Shown here in pieces: positions 22,705-34,446 of a stretch of 64,000 nucleotides of DNA. Under the pieces are notes generated by a model. It did no database searches. It was given only the letters and a program-made list of their open reading frames with translations, and was not told where the DNA came from. The DNA is from Paracentrotus lividus (Eukaryota > Echinodermata > Echinoidea > Camarodonta > Echinidae). The first letter of the stretch is position 1; each line of letters begins with the position of its first letter. The stretch is from NCBI GenBank assembly GCA_940671915.1, contig CALNVZ010003434.1:21298840-21362839 (forward strand). Reading direction: 5' to 3'. Both the position numbers and the translations under genes were made by a program.

Positions 22705-23000
22705 GAAGTGTCCACCACTACGTGACACCGGTGAAAGCTGGCCGCATGGTGATGGAGATGGGTGGGAAGATGGAGCTGGAGGAGGTGCACAGCATCCTCT
22801 ATCAGATCTCCAAGAAGCTGCCCTTCCGCTGCAAGGTGGTTTCCAAGGAGATCATGGAGCGGGATGCTAAGCTTAATCAGTTCCGCAAACAGGAGAACAT
22901 CAATCCATGGACGTTTGAGCGGATCGCAAAGGGGAATTATCTTGGAATATCCAAGTACCTTGGACCTTACGATTACAAATGGTATGGTGAACACCGGTAA
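22705..23000 (+). CDS. MRPL16: mitochondrial ribosomal protein uL16m, exon 5 and stop
   Basis: The acceptor 'ttctatttcgtgcag' (22704) is followed by the completion of the split glycine codon, then SVHHYVTPVKAGRMVMEMGG, matching the family's DHYVTPVKAGRLVVEMGG. The rest (KLPFRCKVVS, ENINPWTFERIAKGNYLGI, YLGPYDYKWYG) matches the C-terminal half of animal MRPL16, including the mitochondria-specific NPWTFERIA block. The stop is TAA at 22998-23000, so the tail is several residues shorter than in vertebrates. With exons 1-4 the protein is about 250 residues, the normal size. A possible polyadenylation signal AATAAA lies at 23364. The gene is a single-copy housekeeping gene in most animals (known). 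Confidence 0.95.
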
Positions 23001-23104
23001 CAGGATGCAGCTGCGGTATTTTATTGTATAAACTGTAAACAATTTACGTTTTTCTCCAAGAAGGAGGAGAATATTATCTGCTGTTGATAGTCTTTGTGGA
23101 TATT

Positions 23105-23325
23105 TGAGCATTTTGCCAAGGGGAACTACCTTGGAAGAATCTCCAACTTCTTGGGATTGATGGTATAATGATTAAGATTGGTATGGTGAATACTGGTAGC
23201 AGGAGGCAACTTCAGTATTCTTAAACATAAACTCTGGACAGTATCGCCAACTTACTACCAAGAACTATCCTGGAATCTACAGAATACCTTGAACCTTACA
23301 AATGCAAAATAATGTATCGTATTGG
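23105..23325 (+). pseudogene. two decayed copies of the 3' end of MRPL16 exon 5
   Basis: At 23105-23225 'ccaaggggaactaccttgga', 'ggtatggtgaata', 'ggtagcaggaggca' follow the order of the real exon end and 3' UTR ('gcaaaggggaattatcttgga', 'ggtatggtgaaca', 'ggtaacaggatgca'). A more worn copy at about 23240-23325 repeats 'aactatcctggaat' and 'ataccttgaaccttacaaatg'. Neither keeps a reading frame. Both lie between the true stop codon and the AATAAA at 23364, so they could be transcribed within the 3' UTR. Confidence 0.75.
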
Positions 23326-23363
23326 AACATCAATAATAGGGATGTGCCATGTGCTGTCGCTTG

Positions 23364-23369
23364 AATAAA
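23364..23369 (+). promoter_or_regulatory. candidate polyadenylation signal of MRPL16
   Basis: AATAAA, about 365 bp after the stop codon and the first canonical hexamer I find there. The call rests on position alone. Confidence 0.45.
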
Positions 23370-23466
23370 CCCTCAGTGGACAATTATAGTCTTTCTGCAG
23401 CAGGGACAGATTCATAACTACCATGAAACTATATGTTTTGAATTGTGTTTTTCAAAGAGGCCTATA

Positions 23467-23792
23467 CAGTGCGTCTCAGATAAAAGTATACCCAACTTTG
23501 AGAGCCTCATATTAAAATTGCCTTCCTGAGTCCATTCATTAGGCACAAAGGATTACTTGATCCATTGAAATGCAAGGGCCGCTTTTGCTCAAACTTGGGA
23601 CAGGACACTTTTTACGCTTGTTTTTTAAAGCCCAGCTGCTTATTCATCCGTCACAACACAGGTATAAGTTTGGTATCATTGAACAGAATATGAGTTGCTC
23701 TTTATCATGATATATATTTCAAGGTCACACAAGCTATAATATCTTAATATGAGGCTCTCAAAGTTGGGTATACTTTTTTCTGGGACACACTG
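23467..23792. mobile_element. mariner-type MITE (326 bp) with TA flanks
   Basis: TA, then CAGTGCGTCTCAGATAAAAG; right end TTTTTTCTGGGACACACTG, then TA. The ends form inverted repeats of about 50 bp that include 'tatacccaactttgagag' and its reverse complement. CAGTG ends with TA duplication are typical of Tc1/mariner elements (known). There is no transposase frame inside. Confidence 0.85.
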
Positions 23793-24104
23793 TATAGACC
23801 AATTCTTTTTGGGTGTTTTGCCTTATGGTGGCCATAGCTGGGGGGTTGCCAGTATGCATAACAAAAGGAAGTGTACATACTCACAGACACACATGCACCT
23901 AGCTCTTTGCATAGCCCACTGGAAGTCCCCAGCTATGGCCTCCATAAAATAACTTAACAATTTTTTCTCTGAAGTCGGGATTGGTGTATACCTTTATATG
24001 ATATCCTCTTATTCAGTAATAAATCAGGATATGACCGCTTTGGCCTGATACCAGTTAATGTAATAGAATGCCAGATGAGGATTATTTAACAGTCTAGATT
24101 TTAA

Positions 24105-25318
24105 CCCGTTGAGAGCGGGAACCGGGTATACCCTGGTCCCGTCTAACTCACTCATGGACGGGAACCGGGTATACTCGGTTCCCTAATGATCACATCTTTA
24201 TCACCAAATACCCCCTAAAATTCACCTTTTGCAATACATTTGTTGAACTTTTGCTATAAGCAGTAGTTAATTTATGAAAAGAGCGATATGTTCTAGTGAA
24301 AAACACGTCATAACTATTTGATATATTTAATAAATAAGCTTTTTAAATATATATATTTCTCAGGCACTCAAGAAGAATTGCGTTGACCAGTGTATATAAG
24401 TTACCATCAGCGATTTTTAGCTAAGTTTTCAGTTTCGCTAATCCTCCTTTGTAGTTCTTTTATTGTTGGCCCATGACAATTCAATGGATCAGCGCAAGGT
24501 GTGAGCGATTTTCTAACTTTGGCGCGCACACACAAAAACCCGGATGTATCTGGAGATAATATTATAAAGAAGTATCGATCGGTGGCTGTAATTAGCCAGC
24601 GCTTCCAGTGGCTTAGCTGAGAAGAAAACTATTCTTAAGAATTAGAGAACGGGTCGATATCTAACCTAAATGACTAACAATATCTAACCCCCAATTAGTA
24701 CCTCAAAAGAAGAGGATATACGGCTTAGTTTGAAGTTTGTAAGAAATGAAAAGAAAAGAGTAAAGAGAGAGTGTGTTCAAGAATCAAGTTGGCAACCAAA
24801 GGACTGGAATTCATTTTTGTTTCCTTTGTAACTAAAACACATAGGTTCATCTTCGGACATGGTATAAGAAGATTGAATACATTCAATAAAAGATCTTTAA
24901 ATATAGGGATAACACTAAAAAACACCCCTTTGTTCACCTTGTTCCATAAGGTGTGAAACATTTTCTTTCTGGCCAAGAAAAGATAGGCCTACTCACTTTA
25001 CAAACCGATGGAATGCTTTTCTTGTTCACAATATTATTATCTTTTCTATGTAGTAATATCGAGTTTGACTCGATGTAGAATATTCAATCATGTAATGATA
25101 AGGGGCAATTGAGAACTAAGAACACCAAAAACATTATAGAAAAAATATATATACACTTTTTAACAAATCAAGCTTCACTTCTAAGGTCCATTACCAGCGT
25201 GCGACCAGGCTACGCATGAGCGATTTAACCAGAGCCCGCACGCGCGGACAGGGTCGTCTCTTTGTTAATCTCGTCTCGGGGTAATGACATCAGGCCAAAC
25301 AATTTCGTCGTCAACGGG
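24105..25318. mobile_element. TTAA-flanked element with CCCGTTGA ends (1214 bp)
   Basis: TTAA (24101-24104) then CCCGTTGA; right end TCAACGGG then TTAA (25319-25322): perfect 8-bp inverted ends with a perfect TTAA duplication, a piggyBac-like signature. Near the left end the block CGGGAACCGGGTATAC occurs twice ('agcgggaaccgggtataccc' and 'gacgggaaccgggtatactc'). No transposase is visible in any frame, so the element is non-autonomous. Confidence 0.82.
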
Positions 25319-25322
25319 TTAA

Positions 25323-26090
25323 CTTTCATTAGTCTAAGGAAGAATCCCGATTCATATCTGTAGTCAACTGATATAATTCTGTAACTTTTTTTTCATAATG
25401 TATTGAAATATGATACTTACCTATTTATCAAATGGATACTAGCAAAACTATTTCACTCATCTTGTGAATGAATTATTAAAATGGTGTAAATGCTAATTGC
25501 ATACTTAACAAATTACTGAGCCGATGTGTAAAAAATGATATCGAATGTTATCTTATGATCAGTTTTTGCAATAGTAGTTTTAATTCTTATCACAGCAAGA
25601 ATAAATACTCAGTCTTTGTTTGTAACCTAAATTTATCTATTATAAAGCATTTTATTCAATACCTGAGTTGCTATAAAGCTGGGGGTGCACCCCTCCCCCC
25701 TTTTTTTTTTGAAGTGTGCGCATATTGGGGATAACCTGTCATCCTTTACAAATTGTGTACCCCAAAAACTTTTGCCCCTGTTACGAAACAAAAAGGATAT
25801 TATATATTGACTGAAAAGCCAAAATTCTGTCAGTTTTTATGTGAGTAGGATTGCAGGTTACTGCTTAAGCCAATATTTTCGCGTACTAGTTGTGAAAATT
25901 TGTGAGAGCTAAATTTCTCGATATGAGTTATATTTTCATTACTAAAATAGCCTTATATTGAAGTTGAAACTTTTGTGATGACTGACTCGCAATATTCACC
26001 AAAATAAAACCACTTCGAAAATAATCAGTTATATAATTTCTGCTACATTTTTGCCATGGTCATAACTGGTTGTTCTTCGATCATGCACCC
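25323..26090. other. non-coding stretch
   Basis: AT-rich. A C-run/T-run (cccctccccccctttttttttt) lies near 25690, of the kind seen at the ends of the G/C-run MITEs in this window, but I could not find its partner. Confidence 0.45.
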
Positions 26091-26556
26091 GTAAATTGCC
26101 ACTTGGTCTAAACTATGTTCAACTACTGCTCGTTCCAAAAGTCTCATCCCATATGGTCTAATTCCATTTCGTCTACTATCAGTTTGTCTCATTACCTTTT
26201 GATCTAATTGTCACTAATTAGCCAATTTGTCTAATTTTCATTTCGTCTAATGTGTATTTTGTTAAATGTCCTCTTGGTCTAACACCACTTCGTCAGTTCC
26301 TGTAACAACCGGGCAATAGACCAAATATTCATTTGGGAATTAAACAAAAAAGAAATTAGACAATTTGGTTAATAGCCGAATAGGCAATTTGACCAAGTTG
26401 TCATTAGACCTGGTGAAAATTAGACTAAGTATGTACTAGATCAAGGGGGAAATTAGACCAAATTTTAGTTAGCTAAACGGGTTAAGCCCATGTTAGACAG
26501 TTAGAGACTTGGATGAACTGCTGTTAGACCTTGTGAATATAAACCTGAGTGCCTTC
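26091..26556. mobile_element. palindromic 15-bp-periodic element, copy B
   Basis: The clearest copy. The left half (26091-26300) carries repeated TNGTCTAAT-like motifs about every 15 bp ('atggtctaattcc', 'atttcgtctactatc', 'atttgtctaattttc', 'tttcgtctaatgtg', 'cttggtctaacacc'). After about 26330 the motif is inverted ('aattagacaatttgg', 'tcattagacctgg', 'aattagactaag', 'attagaccaaatttt'). The whole could fold into one long imperfect hairpin. The centre holds 'cagttcctgtaacaaccggg', shared with copy C ('aactcctgtaacgaactgg'). Confidence 0.85.
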
Positions 26557-28790
26557 CTACACATGGTCAATGTCAGATTAATCATTGTTTAAACCATTAA
26601 AAAGTTCATTTATTCCTCTTATACCCTAATTGTAATTGTGATGTCATGCTTAAATGCACATAACTCCTGAATAAAAGACAAAGTGAAAAGTTGATTTTAG
26701 TTAAAACTTGAATGGGAATTGCTTGCATTGACTTCCTCAATGGCAAGCGTGTCCAAAAGACAATCCAACAAAACCCCTCAATAGGAATTCACTTTGCAAC
26801 TTCTAACTTAATTTCCTTGCCCCATGATATTATTGAAGGGTTCTGTATATTCAGATATGAGATAACCATTACAAACATCGAAGTAAATGGACTTTCCATT
26901 GGTAATTTAAAAACACCTCAATACTTATTAAGGCTCAAAGTTATGTTTTTAATATTTTTGGAGTGTTTTACTTTTATTTTAAAGCTATTGTTAGAAATTC
27001 TACCCTAAATGCTCTCCGAAACAACATTCCCTCTTATGCAAGACTTATTAAGAAGAGTATTTAGAGAAATAGACTATCAAATGCTGTAACTTCACTTTAG
27101 GGGAAAGAATTGGTTTTCCCTTTTCATTTCAGTATTGTATTCCAATGTAACTTAATCAATAATACAGAATAGCCAGTGTTTATCATATTCAATTAGTTTT
27201 TTTGTCCAAAAGCTCCACTCAATTTTTTTTTTGGGGGGGTCATTCCTACATGCCCCCATTTCCAAATTCTTGTTCTACTTTATCACTCCCCCCCCCCCCC
27301 TCTATCTCCCTATCTCTCCTTTTCTAGCTTTCCATCTCTTTCCCGTGTTTTCTTATTTATGTTACCATTTGTATATGTATTCGTCTGTGTTTTCTCCTCT
27401 TATCAAACAGAAACAAATAATACAATTTCATGGATTCACTTGCATATCGCTTTAATTGCCTAGTCCCTGTTTCGCACAAATATGCGTTATACATCAATCA
27501 TTTCTTCTCTCCTTTAAAAAAATTTAATTACCGTCTAGACTAAACGTGTTATGTATCAACATTTACATCAATGTTTTCCGTTCAATCAATCAATACACAA
27601 CCCTGAGCGATGTGTTCTGTTTATCATTAGTAATGTGTGGAACTATGGTATAAATACCACCAAACGTGATGTTGTATGAAACGCACATGAGGTATGTTTT
27701 AAAGGATAGTAAATCCAAGGAGAAAACCAATCTTAATGGGACAGATTGAAATGAGAGGAGCAATGATATTAAAACTCAGGTTTTATGAAAATTGGTTCTA
27801 AAATGAAAGTTATGGAAGTTTAAAATGCCTCATTGTATTTTTGTGGGGATCCTCAAATTGGCATTTTTCCCCCTTCAAAATAGCCGACTTTGTGGACGAG
27901 CCTCTAATTTTTTTTTTTAAACAAATTTTCAGATTTCCCCATCATCTTTCAAAATGCGTCTTGTCTTCTTATAAGCTGAACAATTATGCCTTTAGAAATT
28001 TTATTTCTTACCACATGTCAAAGTCAGAAAGAGACACTTAGACACTATAACTAATAGTGAAAATAGGAAAACGTAGGCACTTTTAAATAATTTTGCCAAT
28101 CTGAGGATCCCCTAGAAAGTAAAATGAGACTTATCAAACTGCCATAATTCTCTTATTTCATTACCGATTTTGATGAAACGTTTGTTTCCCCTCTCTATTT
28201 TTGTCGTACTTAATGTTTGGATCTCGTTTTCCAGTAATGGTTTCCTTTAAATGTAATAAGTCGTAAACAAACATAAATTTGGACGAAATAAATTGTTTGC
28301 TACGAAGGCGATCTTTCCCCAGAGGCTTTTTGCAATGATGCTGATAGTGATAAACATATTCGTCAACCAACTTATTTCAAAATCGAAAATTATTTCATGG
28401 TTTTCATTCTCCTAATCCGTCTGTGTTTCACTATCTGTCTGTTTCGGTATCTACTTCTTTCATGCTTCCCTGTCTTTATTTACCCCATATTTCTACTATT
28501 CAGCGAGCCTATTACGCTTATAAAAGTCTTATAAACAATGATAAAGAATTAGTTTTATTGCATAAATTCCGACATTCCTGACACAGGCCTAATATATTTC
28601 ACTTTTAATCTATCAATATTTTTTCAGACAAATTATAGGCCTACAATTTAATAGGGAATCAGATTCTGCGTAAAATATATTTCATTTTACTTTGAATTAG
28701 ATGCACAAGGCTTTAGTATGGCAACGTTTTTCTTTTTCTTTTTCTTATCATTGTAAATTTTCTCCAAAGTCTCCTCTTCACATTCCCCTT
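26557..28790. other. non-coding stretch
   Basis: No gene or well-defined element seen in 2.2 kb. There are a G-run and a C-run near 27232 and 27289, and AT-rich sequence otherwise. Short open frames lack domains and splice context. Confidence 0.5.
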
Positions 28791-28839
28791 TTAATGACTT
28801 TCTGTCGCAATCATGCATCAAGAAACGTACAACAGTGAA

Positions 28840-28991
28840 AGAGAGAGGGAGAGAGAAAGAAAGATATAGAGAGTGAGTGTGTGGGTGTGTACATGGGAGT
28901 GATGGTGTGCGCGCATTAGTGTGTGTTTGTGTGTGAGGGTGTGTATTTGTGTTTATGTGTGTATGAGCGAGAGAGAGAGAGAGAGAGAGAT
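28840..28991. repeat. GA/GT low-complexity tract
   Basis: Purine-rich GAGAGA at both ends, with an irregular GTGTGT-rich middle. Confidence 0.85.
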
Positions 28992-30553
28992 GAAAATGTT
29001 AACATTAAATTATCCCACATTGCTGCATTAGGCGCCAAACTCAGGCGCCATGCATTAAAATTTCATACTAAAATAATAGTACTTTAACCGACAAACCCGT
29101 GACAGTAGACTATAAGATTTAAAAAAATAAAAATAAAAAAAATCGAAACAAAACAAAGCCAATAACAAAAGAGCCATCTTTAAAATGTCTACTCCTAAAT
29201 TTATTTGTCTCTAAATTTGAAAACAAGATTGTTTTGCAGGAACCTCTGCCGTATTATTTTGCATTTCCAATTGAAAGATTTTGACGAAGGAGCAAGATTG
29301 TTTACCAAACACGGAGCTCAATTCGGAGGAATAAAAAATAATCTTGAAGGGTCAATTTCCTCGCGACGTGCGGCGCGTGCCTCGCTGACTTGCAGCTAAA
29401 ACTCACCCCCCCCCCCCCCCCCCCAAATTTCTGAAATTTAAGTGACCAACACTAGTAACAAAATTTGTGTAAAAACAGACATCTCAAAGGAACGGGTTTT
29501 GAGAAGGTTTCGGTAACAAACGGGACATCACGATCAGTACGTGAATCTCAGATGGACACATACTCAACGAGGACATTTTCTTCATACAAATCGGGCCTGG
29601 AGCCCCCTGTTTGAAAGTCTTGGACCCTTATTATTACCCTTATTTATGTGTAATGTAGGCCTTTTCGTTCCTATTTTTGTTGAAGAAAAAAAAATGTTAC
29701 AAAGCTATGTTAATCGAATTAGATTTTTGAGTGTATTTACTTACTTATTTGTATGTGAGTGTGTGCGTAGAGAAATAGGAAAAATATAGTTCCATGTAGC
29801 TTTCTCCTAATTTTTTTTTACGAGGATGTGTGTATTCAGAGACATATCACTGGAGCAAGTTGGGTTTATAGAAGGAGGTCGGGTCACCATTTAATCATGT
29901 TTGTCGGAAAGAGAGAGATATACAATGACGTTCGATCGAGGGAATGTGAAATGGGTTCGATTACTGATCTAATCCTTGATCAGGACACGGGGGGAATATA
30001 CGGTATAATCAAGAAAATATCCTCTTATAGTCTGATCATAAAGATGAGATATGCCACTGCGGGGGCGGTGGGCATGACGCTCCCATTAACAAAATATATC
30101 GGCAAATGGTGATATTTAAACAACCATATAAAAAGAAAAAAGAAAACAAGATTAATTTAAACCCTGGAAAACGTATTAGATATTTAAGCAAAAGTTAGTT
30201 GCTTTGAAATATAATAATAGTTGAAAAAAAAAAATTATACCCATTTTTGGTATATACTAATACCTATTTCTAATAATCCGTATTTTAAGTATGAAAGTTC
30301 GCATGTGTTAAACGAGTAATGATTTTTATATTTCATTAAGTCTTTTTGAGATGATTGATACAATATAAATTAGGAAAAAATATATTTTTGACCCTACTTC
30401 ACAACCCACTTCTATTTTTATTGATATCAACTATATTTTCATGTGTACTATCCTCGTAATCCAAAATCTTATAATCTCCAGAGATAGTCGGTGAAATCTA
30501 ATCAAATACAGCTTTTATAACTATCCCGAGGGAAAGGGTGGACAAATCGAGCG

Positions 30554-30554
<1 letters not shown>
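28992..30554. other. non-coding stretch
   Basis: I recognise no exon. A C-run of about 19 bases lies near 29406-29424. Frames of 60-95 codons are present but lack domain signatures. Confidence 0.5.

Positions 30555-30633
<79 letters not shown>
30555..30633. repeat. (TA)n microsatellite, ~79 bp
   Basis: Perfect alternating TA. Frames read through it as Ile-Tyr repeats on both strands and are not genes. Confidence 0.98.
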
Positions 30634-30635
<2 letters not shown>

Positions 30636-31110
30636 AAACCATATTAATGATACGCCCGTTAATGGGCCTTTAGAAACAAAATACCGAATTGACAGATTTC
30701 CTGTTTTGATCCGTTTCATCTCTATCAACCCTGGGGTTTGCCACCAACCGACACGTACTCACAATTATGTCCATTGATGACGTAGGGAGAAAATAATGAT
30801 TTCAGGCCGGATAATTTTCATGATTTTGATCATGTTGATATGGAGGATGGAATCCTAGATTATATGACATATAAATATAGTTTAATATATCCTTACAAAC
30901 ATCTTTCAATTATGTATAATCATGGATGCTTATTATGCCATTATATTTTTTTAAAGACGTATTAAGGCAATTAGATTGAGAGGCTGTCTCAATCATACTT
31001 TAACCAAAGTGGGGGGGGGGGGAAGGGGAATTCGAAAATCTTCTGATACTATGGGATTTACGTTTGATAAGTATACAAGTTGTTAACCTTTTCTTTTTTT
31101 TTTATGGGGC
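30634..31110. other. non-coding stretch
   Basis: Nothing recognised apart from a G-run near 31011. Confidence 0.5.
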
Positions 31111-32066
31111 CATTTCAATTCTAGTTGTAAACTTAAGGGAAAGAGGGCGCTATCACTCTACTCAAAGCGAACGCGGCCATAGAAATTTTGTATTTTGCAC
31201 CGTTTTTTCACTTTGTTTTCTTGATTATGGCGATCAACAAATTTTTTCAAATAAATGTTCGCTCTGATTAAGTAAGCTAAGATTCTGATTTTTTTAATAA
31301 CAGGAATGACAAATTGGAAAGAAAAGAAGAAGTTCTGTCACTTCGATCGAAAGCCATGTCAGATCAAATTCCTGTACATTATGGCCAATTTTGCTCTTAA
31401 AATAGCTCATACGCTGCATAGTCATCTTCCTCGATGACGCATAATTATATTACACCTTACTGTTCGCGCAGTTTTTCAAAGCTTGAATTCTCAGCTCACC
31501 AAAGATGGTACATTCATTTCGATTGGTTAAGAAAAAGTCCTGTCACTTTGAACATTGTCACAAAAGAATCTTTACTCGATGGGTCAATATTTTCGCATAT
31601 CACATGCATATCGCATGTGGACGGCGTCTTCACAAGAAGTGACAAGATCACTATTTATATCAATAATCATTTGGAACATCAATCTATTTGAAATAAAGAT
31701 TCTGATTACAACTTCAGCACAATCGTGTTATAGGCTTGCCAGAATGTCTTTCCCCCAATCTGGTCTGAAGCATCTACTTACGAAAACTATGATAAAAGTT
31801 CAATTATTTCTTTCATGTCCACGAGTAATTTGCTCAAACAGATCGACGGACAATACCCCACCACAGTGAAGCAGTTTTTTTAGGCGAGGTTTTGATACGC
31901 TAGTAATAATTGCATGCAGTTGTCGATTGTTCGCTTCCCGCCGTCAGCGCGGGTTTAGTTGACATTAATGTAGAGCCGTATAAATTTTTCTTGCCGCCCA
32001 CTCAGCGTGTATTTCCATTAACTAACATCATGAATGTTAATGTTGTCGTTTCCCTCCTCAAATAAT
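31111..32066 (+). mobile_element. CATATCAATTCTA-ended element, copy 3 (right end missing)
   Basis: It starts CATTTCAATTCTAG and follows copies 1, 2 and 4 in order ('gagggcgctatcactcta', 'agtcctgtcactttgaaca', 'cctcctcaaataatg'). Similarity stops at about 32066, before the right inverted end. It is the most diverged copy, and open frames in it are accidental. Confidence 0.75.
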
Positions 32067-32912
32067 GTAGGATGACAACGTTCTCCGAGATGTCTTTTTT
32101 CTAATTTATATCCACCTAATGGGTGAATAATACACTTCCAGACAAACACAACACAAAGAAGAGTTTATGTTTATTTCATTTATATCAGTTATGAGTAGTT
32201 CTACGCCGTAGTCGATTCTTATTCCCAGCGCGATGAACGAGTACTCTGAAAGCTTACCTTGAGTTGATCACTTTTCCCATTAAGAAATATAATAAAAAGC
32301 TTTTGTTAGAGATGAAATCGATATTTAGTAGATCATGAGTACTCTGATGCTAGCCCCAACAGAAGGCCGCCGAATTATTGAAATTATATTCTGGAGATGG
32401 AGGAGGGGAGACAATCAAATGTTGAACTTTTAACATTGATATTTTCCAGATTGTCTTCTGTATTTGGCTCAACATTCATTTTGATTTTTATTCCATTTTG
32501 AACAAATACACACAAGATAATGAACAAATATTGTATAACATGGAAAATTCATGATTCCATAAACTAGAATAAGCTCAATATAAAATTCCACGTCATATTT
32601 AATATGATGCTTTCCTCATTCCCAATAGGATTGCCGAAAAGAATGTGAGCAAAAAAAATAATGTCAAGGTGAGAGGTATTAAGCCCCTCCCTTCAAATCT
32701 TATTTGGTATTATACTTTATACAGTGTGTTCCTAAAAAAATAAACTGTATCGAAGTTCAAAGGACGTCATTTAAAAATATAAGGTTTATTTTTTTGCGAA
32801 TTTTGTTTACTAACTACTAAGTAACTAATCAGCTTTAATTTGCAGACATTGCTTATGTCTAAATTGTAATGGGTCCAGGAGTCTTGAGGGTTCATTTGAA
32901 GGGTAATAGAGT
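32067..32912. other. non-coding stretch
   Basis: No gene seen. 'ta-cagtgtgttcctaaaaaa' at about 32721 looks like one end of a mariner-type element; I could not find the other end. Confidence 0.4.
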
Positions 32913-33700
32913 CAAAACCGTATTTTTTTCTTCCAAGTTTTTCGTTTTTAGGAGCGTATGAAACCAACGTTTTATTAAAATTTTGCGTTCATCAGTTTTG
33001 TGGGTTTCTGTCACACAAAGTTTCAATGAAATGCAATATCTCTTGTCAAGGACCTATCCCTGCAGCTGGCAATGACATGGGGTTCTCGGTATTTGAATCA
33101 CCTGAGTCTCTGGTAGTCTCTGGAAACCGTTGATTCGGCCGCGACGTCCTTCCTGAGTTCTGAAGGAAGTCGCGAGAAAAAATTCAACAAAGTCAAAACA
33201 TGTCCAATCTTTTAGTAGACTTCTTTAATTACGCAGAGCAAGTCTCTGTGACGTCTTTTAGGGGGATGCGTTGCTTGGCGACGTCCCTTTAGTATCGCAC
33301 GACGTCGCGCAGAGACAGTTGTCGGTACTTGGCTATACGATTAAAGAAATCGAACAGGTTTTCTTATGACTTGTGACTTTGATGGGCGTCTCGGTTAAAG
33401 AGGTTCTACTAAAAGCAGGTTGAACATGTTTTGACTTTTGTTCTTTTCCTCGTGGACGCCTTGAAGGTCTCAGGAGAACTACACCGACGACGTCTCACGA
33501 TTCAAGGAGACTTCCTAATTTGCTGTAACCACACTCTCTATTACCATTGCGCATGGCGTCCTCGTTTGACAATGACGGATGTGCATGTCTCAATTGAAAC
33601 TTTTGCTGTGACCCAAAACCCCCAAAACTATGAAACCAACAATTTATAAAAAGTTGGTTTCATACCCTAAAAACGAAAAACTTGGAAAAAATGGGTTTTG
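32913..33700. mobile_element. fold-back element, ~790 bp, arms nearly full length
   Basis: The left arm (CAAAACCG, 'ttccaagtttttcgttttta', 'tatgaaaccaac') is matched in reverse by the right arm ('gttggtttcata', 'taaaaacgaaaaacttgg', GGGTTTTG). Further in, 'aaagtcaaaacatgt' near 33190 pairs with 'acatgttttgactttt' near 33425, and 'cttttagtagac' with 'ttctactaaaag'. Complementarity thus reaches close to the centre near 33300. A transcript would form a long imperfect double strand. There is no coding frame. Confidence 0.8.
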
Positions 33701-33807
33701 TTTCTATCCAGCCTTACCAGTGTTATCGGACTCGTCAACAACATGCATCGATGGGCTTGGTCTAAATTACACCTAGCCCATGTTTTATGAGTGTAAGGAG
33801 AAGCAAC

Positions 33808-34296
33808 GTTCTGATGGCAGTATGGATCAGACCATCCCAAAACTCATCCGAGTTTCATCTTCTTCCACTGGATGCTAAAGAAGCACGCCTGACCAGGAGA
33901 TCCTAGAAGGGCGTAGTATATGCCGATTCCCGGGTAAATATGTACTAGCTTTGAAATGAGGATGTAAATGTAACACATATTTGGTTAGTGTAAGTTTAAT
34001 GAGTTTAGGGCTGAAAATTTAAAGGGAAAGCGAACTGAGCAGTACTCTCATTGAATGTGTCTTAAAAGCTAGTCTTAAACGTTCTGATGGCAGTATGGAT
34101 CAGACCATCCCAAAACTCATCCGAGTTTCATCTTCTGCCACTGGATGCCAAAGAAGCACGCCTGACCAGGAGATCCTAGAAGGGCGTAGGATATGCAGAT
34201 TCCCGGGTAAATATGTACTAGCTTAGAAATGAGGATGTAAATCTAAATGTAACACATATTTGGTTAGTGTAAGTTTAATGAGTTTAGGGCTGAAAT
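33808..34296 (+). repeat. direct duplication of a ~205-bp block
   Basis: The block from 'acgttctgatggcagtatgg' to 'gagtttagggctgaaa' occurs at about 33808-34013 and 34079-34296. The copies are nearly identical over most of their length; the spacer between them is unrelated. Short frames through it end in stops, so I do not call it coding. Confidence 0.85.
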
Positions 34297-34446
34297 TGTA
34301 CTGGCTTTAAAGGACAGAGTAACCAAAATGAAATAGAGATTTAAACAAAGACGAATAAATAAAAGCTTATTACGCATTTCGATAGGGCTTGTTACGACCA
34401 GTAATGTCGCAGCGACGCATAATGTCACACCAACGCAACGCATTAA

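Noticed and set aside
29828..30112. 94-codon frame as a small gene
   Set aside because: No recognisable domain, no supporting splice or repeat context, and composition like the surrounding non-coding DNA.
30498..30777. Open frames on both strands with long Ile-Tyr repeats
   Set aside because: They are only translations of the (TA)n microsatellite at 30555-30633.
33808..34296. Duplicated exon of an unknown protein
   Set aside because: Short frames across the duplicated block end in stops, and the frame before 'tagaagggcgtag' does not stay open in both copies; no reliable splice pair.
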